The translations under genes were made by a program, and so were the position numbers. A stretch of 64,000 bases of DNA from Roseovarius litorisediminis (GTDB lineage: Bacteria > Pseudomonadota > Alphaproteobacteria > Rhodobacterales > Rhodobacteraceae). The notes under the pieces are model-generated. The model saw only the letters and a program-made list of their open reading frames with translations. It had not been told where the DNA came from and did no database searches. The DNA lies in contig NZ_FWFL01000001.1 of assembly GCF_900172295.1 (NCBI RefSeq), forward strand, positions 186,001 through 250,000, written 5' to 3'. Shown here one piece after another: positions 1 to 8,841 of this stretch. Each line of letters begins with the position of its first letter. Position 1 is the first letter of the stretch.

Positions 1-1
1 T

Positions 2-1246
2 TCCGATGTGTTCTTGCACCAAAGCCTGTCCAGCCCCTGTGTGAGTACGATAGCAAAGGCCGAAGGTATCTGGATCGAGGATATGGACGGTCGTCGCTTC
101 ATGGATTTCCACGGGAATTCCGTTCATCATATCGGATATGGCCACCCCCGTCTGATCAAGGCAATCAAGGACCAGCTGGATGATCTGCCTTTTGCCCCGC
201 GGCGCTTTACCAATGATCCCGCGGTCGCGCTGGCAGAAAAACTGGCCAAAATAGCCCCTGGTGACCTAGGCAAAACACTGTTCACAACGGGCGGTTCAGA
301 TGCCAACGAAGTGGCCCTGAAGATTGCTCGTGCAGCCACCGGGCGGTTTAAAACCGTATCATTCTGGGATGCCTTTCACGGCGCCGGCATGGGGGCGGCA
401 AGTGTAGGGGGCGAAGCGACTTTCCGCAGCCATATTGCGGGTCCGCTATTGCCCGGCGCTGAACACGTGGCGCCCTTCGCCTGCTATCGCTGCCCGTACA
501 ATCACGCCGGCCCCGATGTTTGCGGGCTGGCCTGTGCCAAGATGGTTGACTACGTGTTGGAACGTGAAGGCGACGTCGCCGCTGTCATTGCCGAGCCGAT
601 GCGTGCCGTACCCTATGTGCCGCCGCCGGGATTCTGGGCTGCCGTACGCGACGCCTGCAACCGGCGCGGGGCGCTGTTGATCATGGATGAGATTCCGACC
701 GGTCTGGGTAAAACCGGACGCATGTTTGCTTTCGACCATGATGGGGTAATCCCCGATATCGTCACTATCGGCAAAGCTTTGGGCGGGGGAATTCTGCCTA
801 TCGCCGCTTGCATCGCGCGGCGTGATCTGGATGTCTGTGGCGATTTCGCCATCGGGCATTATACGCACGAGAAAAACCCGGTGACAGCCCGAGCGGCGCT
901 GACAACCATTGAAATCATCGAAGATGAAGGATTGGTCGAACGATCGGCTGAATTGGGCCAACATGCAATGCAGACCCTGCAGGATCGCTTGGCCGATTGC
1001 CCGATTGTGGGTGATATTCGCGGTCGCGGTCTGATGTTCGGAGTCGAGATTGTCGAGGATCGCGCTGACAAGACGCCAGGCAACGCAAAGGCCGAGAAAA
1101 TCTACTATGCGTGCCTTGAGGCAGGGTTGAGTTTCAAGATCAGCCAGGGATGCGTTTTGACCCTGTCGCCACCGTTGACGATCGCGCGCGCGGATCTGGA
1201 CCAGGCGCTGGACATTGTGGTAACGGCGATCAAGGCCGCCGCGTGA
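2..1246 (+). CDS. Class III aminotransferase-fold PLP enzyme, PbfA-like (5' truncated)
   Basis: A fold-type I PLP enzyme of the class III aminotransferase family. Taking the GTG at 8 as residue 1, the Schiff-base lysine is K256 in IGKALGGG. The DEIPTGLGKTG segment before it has Pro where ordinary class III transaminases usually have Gln. The reading frame is open to the left edge, and family members carry residues before the FLHQSLSSPC stretch, so the true start is probably outside the window. The opening block and the YTHEKNPVTA motif recall, from memory, the family containing PbfA, the (R)-1-hydroxy-2-aminoethylphosphonate ammonia-lyase, so it may be a lyase rather than a transaminase. No phosphonate genes are visible. 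It converges on a minus-strand operon with a TRAP transporter and a DadA-like flavoprotein. The family is certain; the substrate is not. Confidence 0.85.
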   Translation, partial: SDVFLHQSLSSPCVSTIAKAEGIWIEDMDGRRFMDFHGNSVHHIGYGHPRLIKAIKDQLDDLPFAPRRFTNDPAVALAEKLAKIAPGDLGKTLFTTGGSDANEVALKIARAATGRFKTVSFWDAFHGAGMGAASVGGEATFRSHIAGPLLPGAEHVAPFACYRCPYNHAGPDVCGLACAKMVDYVLEREGDVAAVIAEPMRAVPYVPPPGFWAAVRDACNRRGALLIMDEIPTGLGKTGRMFAFDHDGVIPDIVTIGKALGGGILPIAACIARRDLDVCGDFAIGHYTHEKNPVTARAALTTIEIIEDEGLVERSAELGQHAMQTLQDRLADCPIVGDIRGRGLMFGVEIVEDRADKTPGNAKAEKIYYACLEAGLSFKISQGCVLTLSPPLTIARADLDQALDIVVTAIKAAA

Positions 1247-1412
1247 CGGGATCGTCGGGTCGATGTCACTCGGCGCGGCCCGTCGCAGCGTGGTTTTCTA
1301 TGGCGGCGTCGGTTGCAATGATTAACGGCATCTCGTGCAGGTTTAACAATGGATTTTCTGACGCTTCGAACATGTGGTTTGGGGCAGTAGCATCCATTGT
1401 TGGCTCCGAACT

Positions 1413-2438
1413 CTAAGAAATTGTAATATCTTGAAAAATCACCCCTTTTGTCTGCATCCGCAGCCGGGGATCAGCCGATTTAACCAGAACTTCACGCCCT
1501 TCGATCAGTTCCAGGCACCGTTCCAGCGTTTCTGATTCCAGGCGTTCCATCGCCTGTTGGGTATAGAATGTAAGATGCGGTGACAGGATCACATTGGGAT
1601 GGTCGAAAAGCGGGCTGAGCGGGTGGCCCCGGCGGGAAAGCGGTTCATTGCTAAAGACATCCAGCCCGGCCCCTGCGATCCACTTTTCGCTGATAGCGCG
1701 AACCAGCGCGTTTTCATCGACGATTGCGCCGCGCGATACATTGATCAAAAAGGCATTCGGTTTCATGGCGCGCAATTCTGCCTCACCAATCATGCTGCGG
1801 GTTTCATCATTCAGCACGCAGTGGATAGTAACAAAATCACTCTGCGACAGAAGGTCGGAAAGATTATCGATTTTTTCGACGCCAAGCTTGCGCATATCCT
1901 CTTCCGGAGTGTGAGGGCTGTAGGATATCACGCGCGCCCTGAACCCCAATCCGGCCATGCGGGCCATGCTGCATCCGATCCTGCCCAAACCGATAATACC
2001 GACGGTCTTGCCCGCAATATCCGATCCCAGCCAGGTTGGCTCGGGCCAGGCCCATCCGGTTGCATCCATCTGCCGGTTTAGCGGAATCAGATTTTTGGCC
2101 AGGGCCATCATCAGGGCAAAGGCGCCCTCGGCGACAGTTTCTTCGGCGTATTCCGGGATGTTGACGACAGTCACCTCGTTTTCGATCGCCGCGGGAATGT
2201 CTATGGCATCGATTCCGACGCCATATTTTACGATGCCCCGCAAATTTTTTGCCGTCTCGATAACTCGCCGGGTGATCGGCGTGTAGCACATAAGCAAAAG
2301 TCCGGCGTCACGAACTGCATCTACCAGATCATCCTCGGAAATGCCGTCGGGAAGCAGCACCAGATCATGTCCGGCGTCCTGCAATGCCCCGTCCAGCAGC
2401 GGCGTTTGCAGTTCTCGGTCTGTCCTGACGATTTTCAT
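1413..2438 (-). CDS. D-2-hydroxyacid dehydrogenase (NAD-dependent)
   Basis: A 341-residue member of the D-isomer-specific 2-hydroxyacid dehydrogenase family, which reversibly oxidises D-2-hydroxy acids to 2-oxo acids. The Rossmann motif GLGRIG is at about 150-155. The catalytic triad is visible as R236 (NVSRGA), E265 (SNEP) and H288 (SPH). Length is normal for the family. It is the last gene of the minus-strand run TAXI receptor, TRAP permease, DadA-like oxidase, this gene, 88 bp after the oxidase. The two enzymes could act on either side of one 2-oxo acid, one from a D-amino acid and one from a D-hydroxy acid. That pairing is inference; the substrate is unknown. Confidence 0.9.
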   Translation of the reverse strand: MKIVRTDRELQTPLLDGALQDAGHDLVLLPDGISEDDLVDAVRDAGLLLMCYTPITRRVIETAKNLRGIVKYGVGIDAIDIPAAIENEVTVVNIPEYAEETVAEGAFALMMALAKNLIPLNRQMDATGWAWPEPTWLGSDIAGKTVGIIGLGRIGCSMARMAGLGFRARVISYSPHTPEEDMRKLGVEKIDNLSDLLSQSDFVTIHCVLNDETRSMIGEAELRAMKPNAFLINVSRGAIVDENALVRAISEKWIAGAGLDVFSNEPLSRRGHPLSPLFDHPNVILSPHLTFYTQQAMERLESETLERCLELIEGREVLVKSADPRLRMQTKGVIFQDITIS

Positions 2439-2526
2439 ATACTATCTTTCCAAGAAGCGGGTGTGGCACTTCCCTGATTTTTACGGGGTTCGATAACGTG
2501 GTGTTGCCAGGCGCAATCGGGCCCGT

Positions 2527-3780
2527 CTATGAAAAACGATCAGGGCGGTAGCTGGAGAGGTCAATGTTTGTATTTCGGGCCATCACCAAATCGGCCGCCA
2601 GGCGCCCGGTTTTGGGGCCCATCATGAACCCCCAGTGGCTATGCCCAAAAGCAGCTGTCAATCCAGGTTGGCCAGGGATTGCCCCGATGGCAGGCAGGCT
2701 GTCAGGGAACGAGGGGCGAAAGCCCGACCATGTGTTGTAGTCCGCTTTTCCCAAATCGGGGCACATCTGCCGGGCAACCGTTGCAAGGGCCCCTGCGCGG
2801 CGATCGCTTGGGCCAGAACCCAGCCCGCCAAATTCAGCGGTGCCAGCGGCGCGCAGCCCCATGTCCATACTGCTGGCCACGAATTTTTTATCCATGTCCA
2901 TAACCGAATTGTTCAGAGTCACACCGGCATCGGGAAAGACAATGTGATAGCCGCGCTCGGCCTCAAGCGGCACCTTTACCCCCAATGGTGCCAGCAACCT
3001 TGCTGACCAGGCCCCGGCACTCAGAACCACCTGTTCGGCGGCGTGGGTGCCTGAGGATGTTATGATTTGCCAAGACCCGCCATCGTCGGGTTTAAGCTCG
3101 ACGACCTCGGCCTGAGTGACAATACCGCCAAGCAATTTCAGTTTGTCCAGCAGCACCGCACAGATGCGGCCCGGGTCAGTTGCCCGGGCCTGGCCCCGGA
3201 TCAGAATCGCGCCCGAGAAGTCGGCGGACAGTGCGGGCTCGATCCGGCGCAATTCGGTCCGGTCTATACGTTCCGGAGGAGGGCCATATTGGCGGCGCAA
3301 GTCCATTTCGAATCCGCTCAGATCCAGTTTGGCCGGGTCCCGACTTGCCATCACGTAGCAGCTTTCGCGGATCAGATCCTCGTGCCCGGTGCCTTTGAGA
3401 TGCTGACGATACAGATCGACATTGTCGTGGTTCAGCATATGCATTGCTGTTGCGATGCGCTCAACCTCTGCCTGACGGCCTGCCTTTAGAAAACGCAGCG
3501 CCCACGGCAGAAACCGGGGCAGGTAGGTAGGATGCAGGGCGACCGGCCCCAGGGGATCCAGCAACCAACGCGGAATGCGGCGCCACGTTCCGGGTAATGA
3601 TTGCGGTACGACCGCGAAGGGTGAGACTACACCGGCATTGCCCATCGACGCGCCTTGTCCGGGAGTGTCACGGTCAAAAAGCTGAACGCGAACGCCACGT
3701 TCGGCCAGGGTGAGGGCGGTGCAAATGCCGACAATGCCTCCGCCGATCACGGCAACCGGATTATTGGTTTCGCTGCTCAT
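2527..3780 (-). CDS. FAD-dependent oxidoreductase, DadA-like (D-amino-acid dehydrogenase family)
   Basis: A 417-residue DAO-superfamily flavoprotein. The N-terminal dinucleotide motif GGGIVG is at 12-17, followed by the acidic end of the second strand (LFDRD) and the GASMGNAG segment typical of DadA-like proteins. The C-terminal block SGFRPSFPDSLPAIG with GHSHWGFMMGP closes the FAD site. Such enzymes oxidatively deaminate D-amino acids or secondary amines and pass electrons to the respiratory chain. The start overlaps the stop of the TRAP permease by four bases (ATGA), so the two are translationally coupled. This suggests that the transported solute or its product is the substrate (inference). 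Confidence 0.88.
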   Translation of the reverse strand: MSSETNNPVAVIGGGIVGICTALTLAERGVRVQLFDRDTPGQGASMGNAGVVSPFAVVPQSLPGTWRRIPRWLLDPLGPVALHPTYLPRFLPWALRFLKAGRQAEVERIATAMHMLNHDNVDLYRQHLKGTGHEDLIRESCYVMASRDPAKLDLSGFEMDLRRQYGPPPERIDRTELRRIEPALSADFSGAILIRGQARATDPGRICAVLLDKLKLLGGIVTQAEVVELKPDDGGSWQIITSSGTHAAEQVVLSAGAWSARLLAPLGVKVPLEAERGYHIVFPDAGVTLNNSVMDMDKKFVASSMDMGLRAAGTAEFGGLGSGPSDRRAGALATVARQMCPDLGKADYNTWSGFRPSFPDSLPAIGAIPGQPGLTAAFGHSHWGFMMGPKTGRLAADLVMARNTNIDLSSYRPDRFS

Positions 3781-6005
3781 GCCGGGTTCCCCGCTGTGCG
3801 CCGCTGCGCCATGATCTGGAATAGTACGGCCGGAGCAATAACAACCAGTGCCAACAGGTCACTGGTAAGGCTTGGGGCGACCAGCAGAACACCGCCTACG
3901 ACCATGCTTAGACGCCACAGGCCTGACAGGCGCATCAGGAAGAAGCCCGAGACCGCTGTGGCAATCACAAAAATACCCAAGCCGCAGGTGAGCGACACCT
4001 GAAGGAACGAGGTAAGGGTGAAATACTCGGGCAGCACAATCAGCATCGTGGGCGCATAGACAAAGACCATCGGCACCATCAGTTTGCCCAGTCCAAGGGT
4101 AAAGGCACTGACCCCTGTACGGAACGGATTGGCATTGGCGATACCGGCGGCAGCGTAGGCCGAGGCACAGACCGGTGGGGTGATTTCCGATATCACGCCG
4201 TAATAGAGAACAAACATATGGGTGGCCAAAGGCGGCACGCCCAACTGGCTGAGGGCCGGGGTGGCGACGGCCACCAGCATTATGTAAAGCGCTGTCGTCG
4301 GCAGACCTGCGCCCATCAGGATGCAGGCCATGGCGATCAGGACCAGTGACACGAATTGCTGGATGCCGCCCTGGGTAAAGGCCTCGCCGGGCAGCCAGCC
4401 GATCAGCGGATGAAGGCTTGCCGCGATATCGGCCGCCCCGTTTGTGACCATGAAGCCAAGGCGAAAGCCGATACCGGTGGTGTTGATCACGCCCACGACG
4501 ATGCCTACGGCGGCCGAAGCAGCGCCGACGGCCAACGCATATTGGACGCCGACATGGAAGCTGTCGAAGAGATCCTTGAAGGTCTTGCGCTTGTTCCGGT
4601 TAAGGGCCCCCACCAGCGTCAGTGCGGCAAGGATGCCGGCAAGGCTCGGGGAAAAACCTTCGCCGCTGAGGGGAGAGGCTTTCCAGAAAATAAAACCCAG
4701 CAATGCCAGCGGGATCAGCAGGGTGGCGGGTTTGTCGGGGGCGCAAAACCCCACAACAATGCAGAGCGTCAGCCCCATGAAGGCTGCCATATTCGGTGAA
4801 TAACCGGAAAACAGCACCACCAGCAGGGCAATCAGCGGGATAATGGTGAACCAGCCATCGCGCCAGACCTGCGCCACTTTCGGCAACTGGTCTTTGGGGT
4901 AGGCGTGCAGGCCCAGTCGTTTGGCGGTGAAATGCACAATCGACAGCACACCGATATAATGCATCAGCGCGGGTACGATGGCGGCTATGACGATGGTGGT
5001 ATAGGGCACCTCAAGATACTCGGCCATCAGGAAACTGGCAGCACCCATGATCGGCGGAGTGATCTGGCCTCCGGCGCTTGAGGCCGCCTCGACCCCGCCG
5101 GCGAAATGCCCCGGATAACCCATCTTCTTCATATTGGGGATGGTCAGCGACCCGGTAGAAACGGTGTTGGCGATGCTCGAGCCCGAGATGGTGCCGAAAA
5201 ATGCCGACGACACGACCGAGACCTTGGCAGGTCCGCCGGTATAGCGCCCGGCAAGGATCATCGCGTTATCGACGAAGAATTGTCCCAGCCCCATGCGTTG
5301 GGCAACGACGCCGAACAGCACAAAGTGAAACACCACCGTCGAGACCACCCAGAGCGTGACACCAAAGATACCTTCCGACGGAAAGTACATGTTGTTGATG
5401 AACTGGTGCCAGTCCACGCCGGGGTGTTGCAGGATCTGCACCGGCATATAGGGGCCAAACAGGGCGTAGGACATGAAAACCAGAATGATCAGCGGAAGTA
5501 CAAAACCGATGGTGCGGCGGGCGATCTCAAGTGTGGCGACAACCAGAATCGTACCAAGCACCACATCGGTTTGGGTCGGGTTACCTTGACGCAGCGCCTG
5601 TTCCGGAATGTCCAGTCCGAACCAGGTGAAGCCCCGCCAGCTGGCCCATAAAAACAAGGCCGCAACCATGCCCGCCAGCGCCAGCGCCCAGTCAAACAGC
5701 GGCACATTGCCGGGTGACATCGCTTTGCCTGAATAGGCCAGCGTGCGGGCGTTGCGGATCAGGGGGAAGCTGAGAAAGATAAACAGGAAAAGCCCTGCCA
5801 GATGGATACCCATGTGGATGTGATCCACCGGCGTGCCAAATCCGGCGGTCCAGATGTGATAGAAGGCAAAGGCGATCATGGCCCAATACAGAAACTGCGA
5901 CACCACCGGCCCGTTGTCACGAGTGTTGAGGGCGCTGTCGTATTTCTTTTCCAGTTCTTCCAGCTGTTTTTCGTCAAGCTGTGTGGAAATTGGATCAGAG
6001 GTCAT
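3777..6005 (-). CDS. TRAP transporter fused permease (DctQM type, TAXI class)
   Basis: A 742-residue, highly hydrophobic protein with the small DctQ-like and large DctM-like membrane subunits fused, as is usual for TAXI-type TRAP systems. An N-terminal cytosolic stretch of about 40 residues precedes four or so membrane segments, then the large transporter domain. The DctM region carries the GTISGSSIANTVSTGSLTIP signature (about residues 270-290) and SAGGQITPPIMGAA. A second ITPPV motif lies near 620. It lies 105 bp after its receptor gene, separated by a terminator-like hairpin, and overlaps the DadA-like gene by four bases. It imports an unidentified organic acid or amino acid using an ion gradient. 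Confidence 0.93.
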   Translation of the reverse strand: MTSDPISTQLDEKQLEELEKKYDSALNTRDNGPVVSQFLYWAMIAFAFYHIWTAGFGTPVDHIHMGIHLAGLFLFIFLSFPLIRNARTLAYSGKAMSPGNVPLFDWALALAGMVAALFLWASWRGFTWFGLDIPEQALRQGNPTQTDVVLGTILVVATLEIARRTIGFVLPLIILVFMSYALFGPYMPVQILQHPGVDWHQFINNMYFPSEGIFGVTLWVVSTVVFHFVLFGVVAQRMGLGQFFVDNAMILAGRYTGGPAKVSVVSSAFFGTISGSSIANTVSTGSLTIPNMKKMGYPGHFAGGVEAASSAGGQITPPIMGAASFLMAEYLEVPYTTIVIAAIVPALMHYIGVLSIVHFTAKRLGLHAYPKDQLPKVAQVWRDGWFTIIPLIALLVVLFSGYSPNMAAFMGLTLCIVVGFCAPDKPATLLIPLALLGFIFWKASPLSGEGFSPSLAGILAALTLVGALNRNKRKTFKDLFDSFHVGVQYALAVGAASAAVGIVVGVINTTGIGFRLGFMVTNGAADIAASLHPLIGWLPGEAFTQGGIQQFVSLVLIAMACILMGAGLPTTALYIMLVAVATPALSQLGVPPLATHMFVLYYGVISEITPPVCASAYAAAGIANANPFRTGVSAFTLGLGKLMVPMVFVYAPTMLIVLPEYFTLTSFLQVSLTCGLGIFVIATAVSGFFLMRLSGLWRLSMVVGGVLLVAPSLTSDLLALVVIAPAVLFQIMAQRRTAGNPA

Positions 6006-6069
6006 GGGATCACTGCCTTTGCGGGCGCAGATCAGGTTGCGCCAGTTGGTTTGGGAATGCCGGGGGGTG

Positions 6070-6098
6070 AAAAAAGGGCGGGCACCAATGGCCCGCCC
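6070..6098 (-). terminator. Attenuating hairpin between TRAP receptor and permease genes
   Basis: On the minus strand an 8-bp perfect stem (GGGCGGGC at 6091-6098 pairing with GCCCGCCC at 6076-6083) with a 7-nt loop is followed directly by TTTTTT. This is the form of a Rho-independent terminator. It lies between the receptor stop (6111) and the permease start (6005), so partial read-through would make much more receptor than permease, a common arrangement for binding-protein transporters. Confidence 0.75.
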
Positions 6099-6110
6099 CC
6101 GAATGGCTGC

Positions 6111-7121
6111 TTATTGCAGCATTCCAATTTCGCGATAGTACCGCTCGGCACCCGGGTGCAGCGGCACGCCGATGCCTTCAACCCCGTCAAGGGCGGTTTC
6201 AACTGTGATGACCTTGGCCTTGGGGTGGCCGCTGTCCAGCAGTTTGCGCGCAGTATCCGACCAAAGGGCCTTGGTGATTTCATAGACCAGCTCTTCGTCC
6301 TGATTGGCATTGGCGACCAGCATGCCCGACACGGCCAGCGTATCGACATCGTATTGAACGCCGGGATACGTGCCCCCCGGAATTTTCGACTTGATGTAAT
6401 AGGGCACAGCATTATTGCCGGCGGTCAGTTCTTCGTCGGTCCAGCTATACAGCTCCATGCCTTTGGTGTTATCAAGCTGGATCATCGCCGCCACAGGCGT
6501 ACCGGCAGCGTAGAAATAAGCATCCAGCTGACCATCGGCCAGACGTTCGGCACTTTGAGTATTGTTCAGCTCGGCCTCTTCAATGTTATCGCGGGTGATG
6601 CCCTGGGTGGCCAGAATAAGCTCAACCGCGATCTGCGTGCCCGATCCGGCCTGTGCAATGCCCACGCGCTTGCCTTCCAGCGCTTTCAGGCTGTCCAGCG
6701 TCGTCCCCTTGGGCAGCACCAGATGCACGTCTTCGGGGAACAGGTTGGCAATCACGCGCAGGTCCTTCTTGGCATTGCCTTCGAACACGCCGGTGCCGTT
6801 ATAGGCAAAGTTCAGCGTGGCAGCCCCGGTCAGCCCGGCCTCCATCTGGCCTGCCTGAATGGCATTCACGTTATGGGCCGAGGCATTGGTCGACTGTGCA
6901 ATCGCCACAAGACCGGGCACACCACAGTTGCCACCTTCTCCGCAGGGTCGCGAGCCGGGCGGGTTTGAGATGGCGTTGGCAATCAGCCCGCCGATAGGGA
7001 AATAGGTGCCTCCGGCGCTACCGGTACCAATACGGAAGAATTTCATCTCCTGTGCCGATGCGGTGCCGATCATCATGGCACCTGCCACGGCGACAGCTGC
7101 AAATCTGGTAATCATTTTCAT
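6111..7121 (-). CDS. TAXI-family TRAP transporter periplasmic receptor
   Basis: A 336-residue extracytoplasmic solute receptor. The first 23 residues form a signal peptide (basic start, hydrophobic core, cleavage after TASA). The mature protein opens with FFRIGTGSAGGTYFPIGG, the hallmark of the TAXI (TRAP-associated extracytoplasmic immunogenic) family, and continues with a two-lobe fold. A short cysteine pair (GSRPCGEGGNCG, about 58-67) could form a disulfide. It is the first gene of the operon and is followed by a terminator-like hairpin. TAXI ligands known elsewhere include glutamate and 2-oxo acids; the ligand here is unknown. Confidence 0.92.
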   Translation of the reverse strand: MKMITRFAAVAVAGAMMIGTASAQEMKFFRIGTGSAGGTYFPIGGLIANAISNPPGSRPCGEGGNCGVPGLVAIAQSTNASAHNVNAIQAGQMEAGLTGAATLNFAYNGTGVFEGNAKKDLRVIANLFPEDVHLVLPKGTTLDSLKALEGKRVGIAQAGSGTQIAVELILATQGITRDNIEEAELNNTQSAERLADGQLDAYFYAAGTPVAAMIQLDNTKGMELYSWTDEELTAGNNAVPYYIKSKIPGGTYPGVQYDVDTLAVSGMLVANANQDEELVYEITKALWSDTARKLLDSGHPKAKVITVETALDGVEGIGVPLHPGAERYYREIGMLQ

Positions 7122-7143
7122 ATTTTTTCTCTCCGCTGTTGTA

Positions 7144-7258
7144 CAAATTGGGAAATTTGCCTTGAAGGCCAGTTCGACAACGTGACCTGCAAGATACTTG
7201 CCCCTTTAGTGAGCAGGATGGTTGCGCAAAAAAAACATAAATACAAATTGCAAATTTT
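7144..7258. promoter_or_regulatory. Divergent control region with two AT-rich inverted repeats
   Basis: The 174-bp gap between the TRAP receptor gene and the divergent LysR gene holds two similar dyads. CAAATT-N4-AATTTG spans 7144-7159, and AAATT-N3-AATTT spans 7245-7257 within a longer ACAAATTGCAAATTT run. Both contain an imperfect T-N11-A character, the usual shape of LysR-type binding sites, and they sit on either side of the two start regions. Assignment to the adjacent LysR regulator is inference. Confidence 0.5.
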
Positions 7259-7295
7259 TCTCTGAACATAATAAATTCTAATATAGAGATTGGGT

Positions 7296-8234
7296 ATGAA
7301 CATGACCCAACTTACCGTTTTTCGCGAAATCATGCTGTCAGGATCGGTGTCACAGGCCGCTCGTAATCTTGGTCGCACCCAACCCGCCATCAGCAGCACA
7401 CTTGCCACACTGGAGGCCGGGTTGGGATTTCAGCTGTTCGAGCGGCGCGGCAAGCGACTGTATCCAGTGCCTGAAGCGCATTATCTGCTGGAAGAAGCCA
7501 CTCAGATACTGGACCAGCTAACCACGACGGAACGCAATATTCAGAACCTTAAAGCCCTCCAAAGTGGCGAATTGCGCATTGTCGCTATGCCGGGGCCTTC
7601 GGTATTTCTTGTCCCCCAGCTGGTTAGCCAGATTGCAAAAAACAACAATGATATCCGTGCGACGGTGGTCACCCGCAGCTCGCCGCAGGTGCATCAACTG
7701 GTATCAACCCAAAGTTACGACGTTGGCATTGCCGATCTGGGGGTGGAATATAGTCTGAACACCTCGCTTGTGCGGTCCGAACCCTTTGCCAGCGATTGTT
7801 TGTTTGCCGTTCCTGCCAATGACCCGATGGCGCAGAAAAAGGTGTTGCAACCCGCTGATCTGAATGGCCGGCCATTAGCGACGTTGCACAGGGAGCACCA
7901 CAGCCATCGTGAAATTCGCAGAGCTTTTCAGGTTGCCGGTGCGGAGTTGGTGGTACGTTTTGAAACGCAGTATTATCTGCCCTTGCTGACCTATGTCGAA
8001 GAAGGGCTCGCTTGTGCAATTGTAGATACATTGACTGCAGAAACCTATCGGCACTATCGCGGAGAGGCTGCGCACCGTGTTGTTTTCCGCCCATTCAGTC
8101 CTGAAATCACCCTTTCTTTTGCAACGCTGACCCCGGCACACCGGCCACCGTCACAACTGGCACAGGCCTTCATTTCGTTGTGGCGGGCCAAAGTTGACAG
8201 TGTGAATTCCCATTGGAATGCGAATGAACGTTGA
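7296..8234 (+). CDS. LysR-family transcriptional regulator
   Basis: About 312 residues. The N-terminal winged helix-turn-helix (QLTVFREIMLSGSVSQAAR, then TQPAISSTLATLEAGLG) is a standard LysR domain, followed by a periplasmic-binding-protein-like effector domain (about 90-300). A TTG at 7290 and ATGs at 7296 and 7302 are possible starts. 7296 is preferred because an AGAG lies 7 nt upstream. It is divergent from the TRAP/DadA-like/hydroxyacid-dehydrogenase operon, and two AT-rich dyads lie between them, so it probably controls that operon in response to the imported compound. Confidence 0.88.
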   Translation: MNMTQLTVFREIMLSGSVSQAARNLGRTQPAISSTLATLEAGLGFQLFERRGKRLYPVPEAHYLLEEATQILDQLTTTERNIQNLKALQSGELRIVAMPGPSVFLVPQLVSQIAKNNNDIRATVVTRSSPQVHQLVSTQSYDVGIADLGVEYSLNTSLVRSEPFASDCLFAVPANDPMAQKKVLQPADLNGRPLATLHREHHSHREIRRAFQVAGAELVVRFETQYYLPLLTYVEEGLACAIVDTLTAETYRHYRGEAAHRVVFRPFSPEITLSFATLTPAHRPPSQLAQAFISLWRAKVDSVNSHWNANER

Positions 8235-8257
8235 ATGCATGTGATTGCACGCCCTGC

Positions 8258-8791
8258 CTATTTGACAAGCTTGAGGATGTCGCGAAAAGATGGGTGTTCG
8301 GCCGATCCGAGCCATTCAAAGATCACCATTTCAGTTGTCACGATCTCGGCGCCGTGGCGGGCCATTCGTTCAAGGGCGGCTCGTCTGTTCTGCGGGGTTC
8401 GGGAACCAACGGCATCGGCGACCACAAACACCTGACGACCGGCATCAATCAGGCCAAGCACAGTCTGAAGGACGCAGACATGGGCCTCGCAGCCAGCGAC
8501 GACGATTGCATTCGTTCCATCTATGTGGCCCGCAACCTTTGGTGTGCGTAGCGCGTCAAAAGTCATCTTATGCAGCACTTCACCGGGATACGGCGCAAGC
8601 TTTGTCAGCGTGTGCCCCAATTTTTCTGGGTTCTGCTCGGTATAAGTCAGGGGCAGATTCAGATATCTGGCCGCTTCGATCAGGCTGAACGCATTGCTTA
8701 TCACAGCGTCTGAGTCATGAATGGCTGGCATCAACCGGGTCTGAAAATCAATCACCAAAAGGTCAGAGCTTGCAGAGTTCAGTGTCAGCAT
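8258..8791 (-). CDS. Isochorismatase-family cysteine hydrolase
   Basis: A 177-residue cysteine hydrolase. The catalytic triad of the family can be read as D15 (VIDFQ), K75 (HKMTFD) and C106 (GCEAHVCVLQT), with the usual cis-peptide-type VVAGCEAH stretch before the cysteine. Length and the C-terminal EWLGSAEHPSF block match the YcaC-like branch of hydrolases of unknown substrate more than nicotinamidase. It converges on the LysR gene and has no clear operon partner. It could hydrolyse an amide or carbamoyl group of the nearby pathway, but nothing in the sequence fixes this. Confidence 0.88.
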   Translation of the reverse strand: MLTLNSASSDLLVIDFQTRLMPAIHDSDAVISNAFSLIEAARYLNLPLTYTEQNPEKLGHTLTKLAPYPGEVLHKMTFDALRTPKVAGHIDGTNAIVVAGCEAHVCVLQTVLGLIDAGRQVFVVADAVGSRTPQNRRAALERMARHGAEIVTTEMVIFEWLGSAEHPSFRDILKLVK

Positions 8792-8815
8792 ATCGGCCCC
8801 CCTGATGTGAAACAG

Positions 8816-8839
8816 GTTCCGCTTATACGAATGCGGAAC
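8816..8839 (-). terminator. Putative terminator after tamB
   Basis: A perfect 7-bp dyad (GTTCCGC / GCGGAAC, 10-nt loop) begins 3 nt after the tamB stop codon. Only a weak T-rich tail (CTGTTT) follows on the minus strand, so efficiency is doubtful. Confidence 0.4.
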
Positions 8840-8841
8840 AT

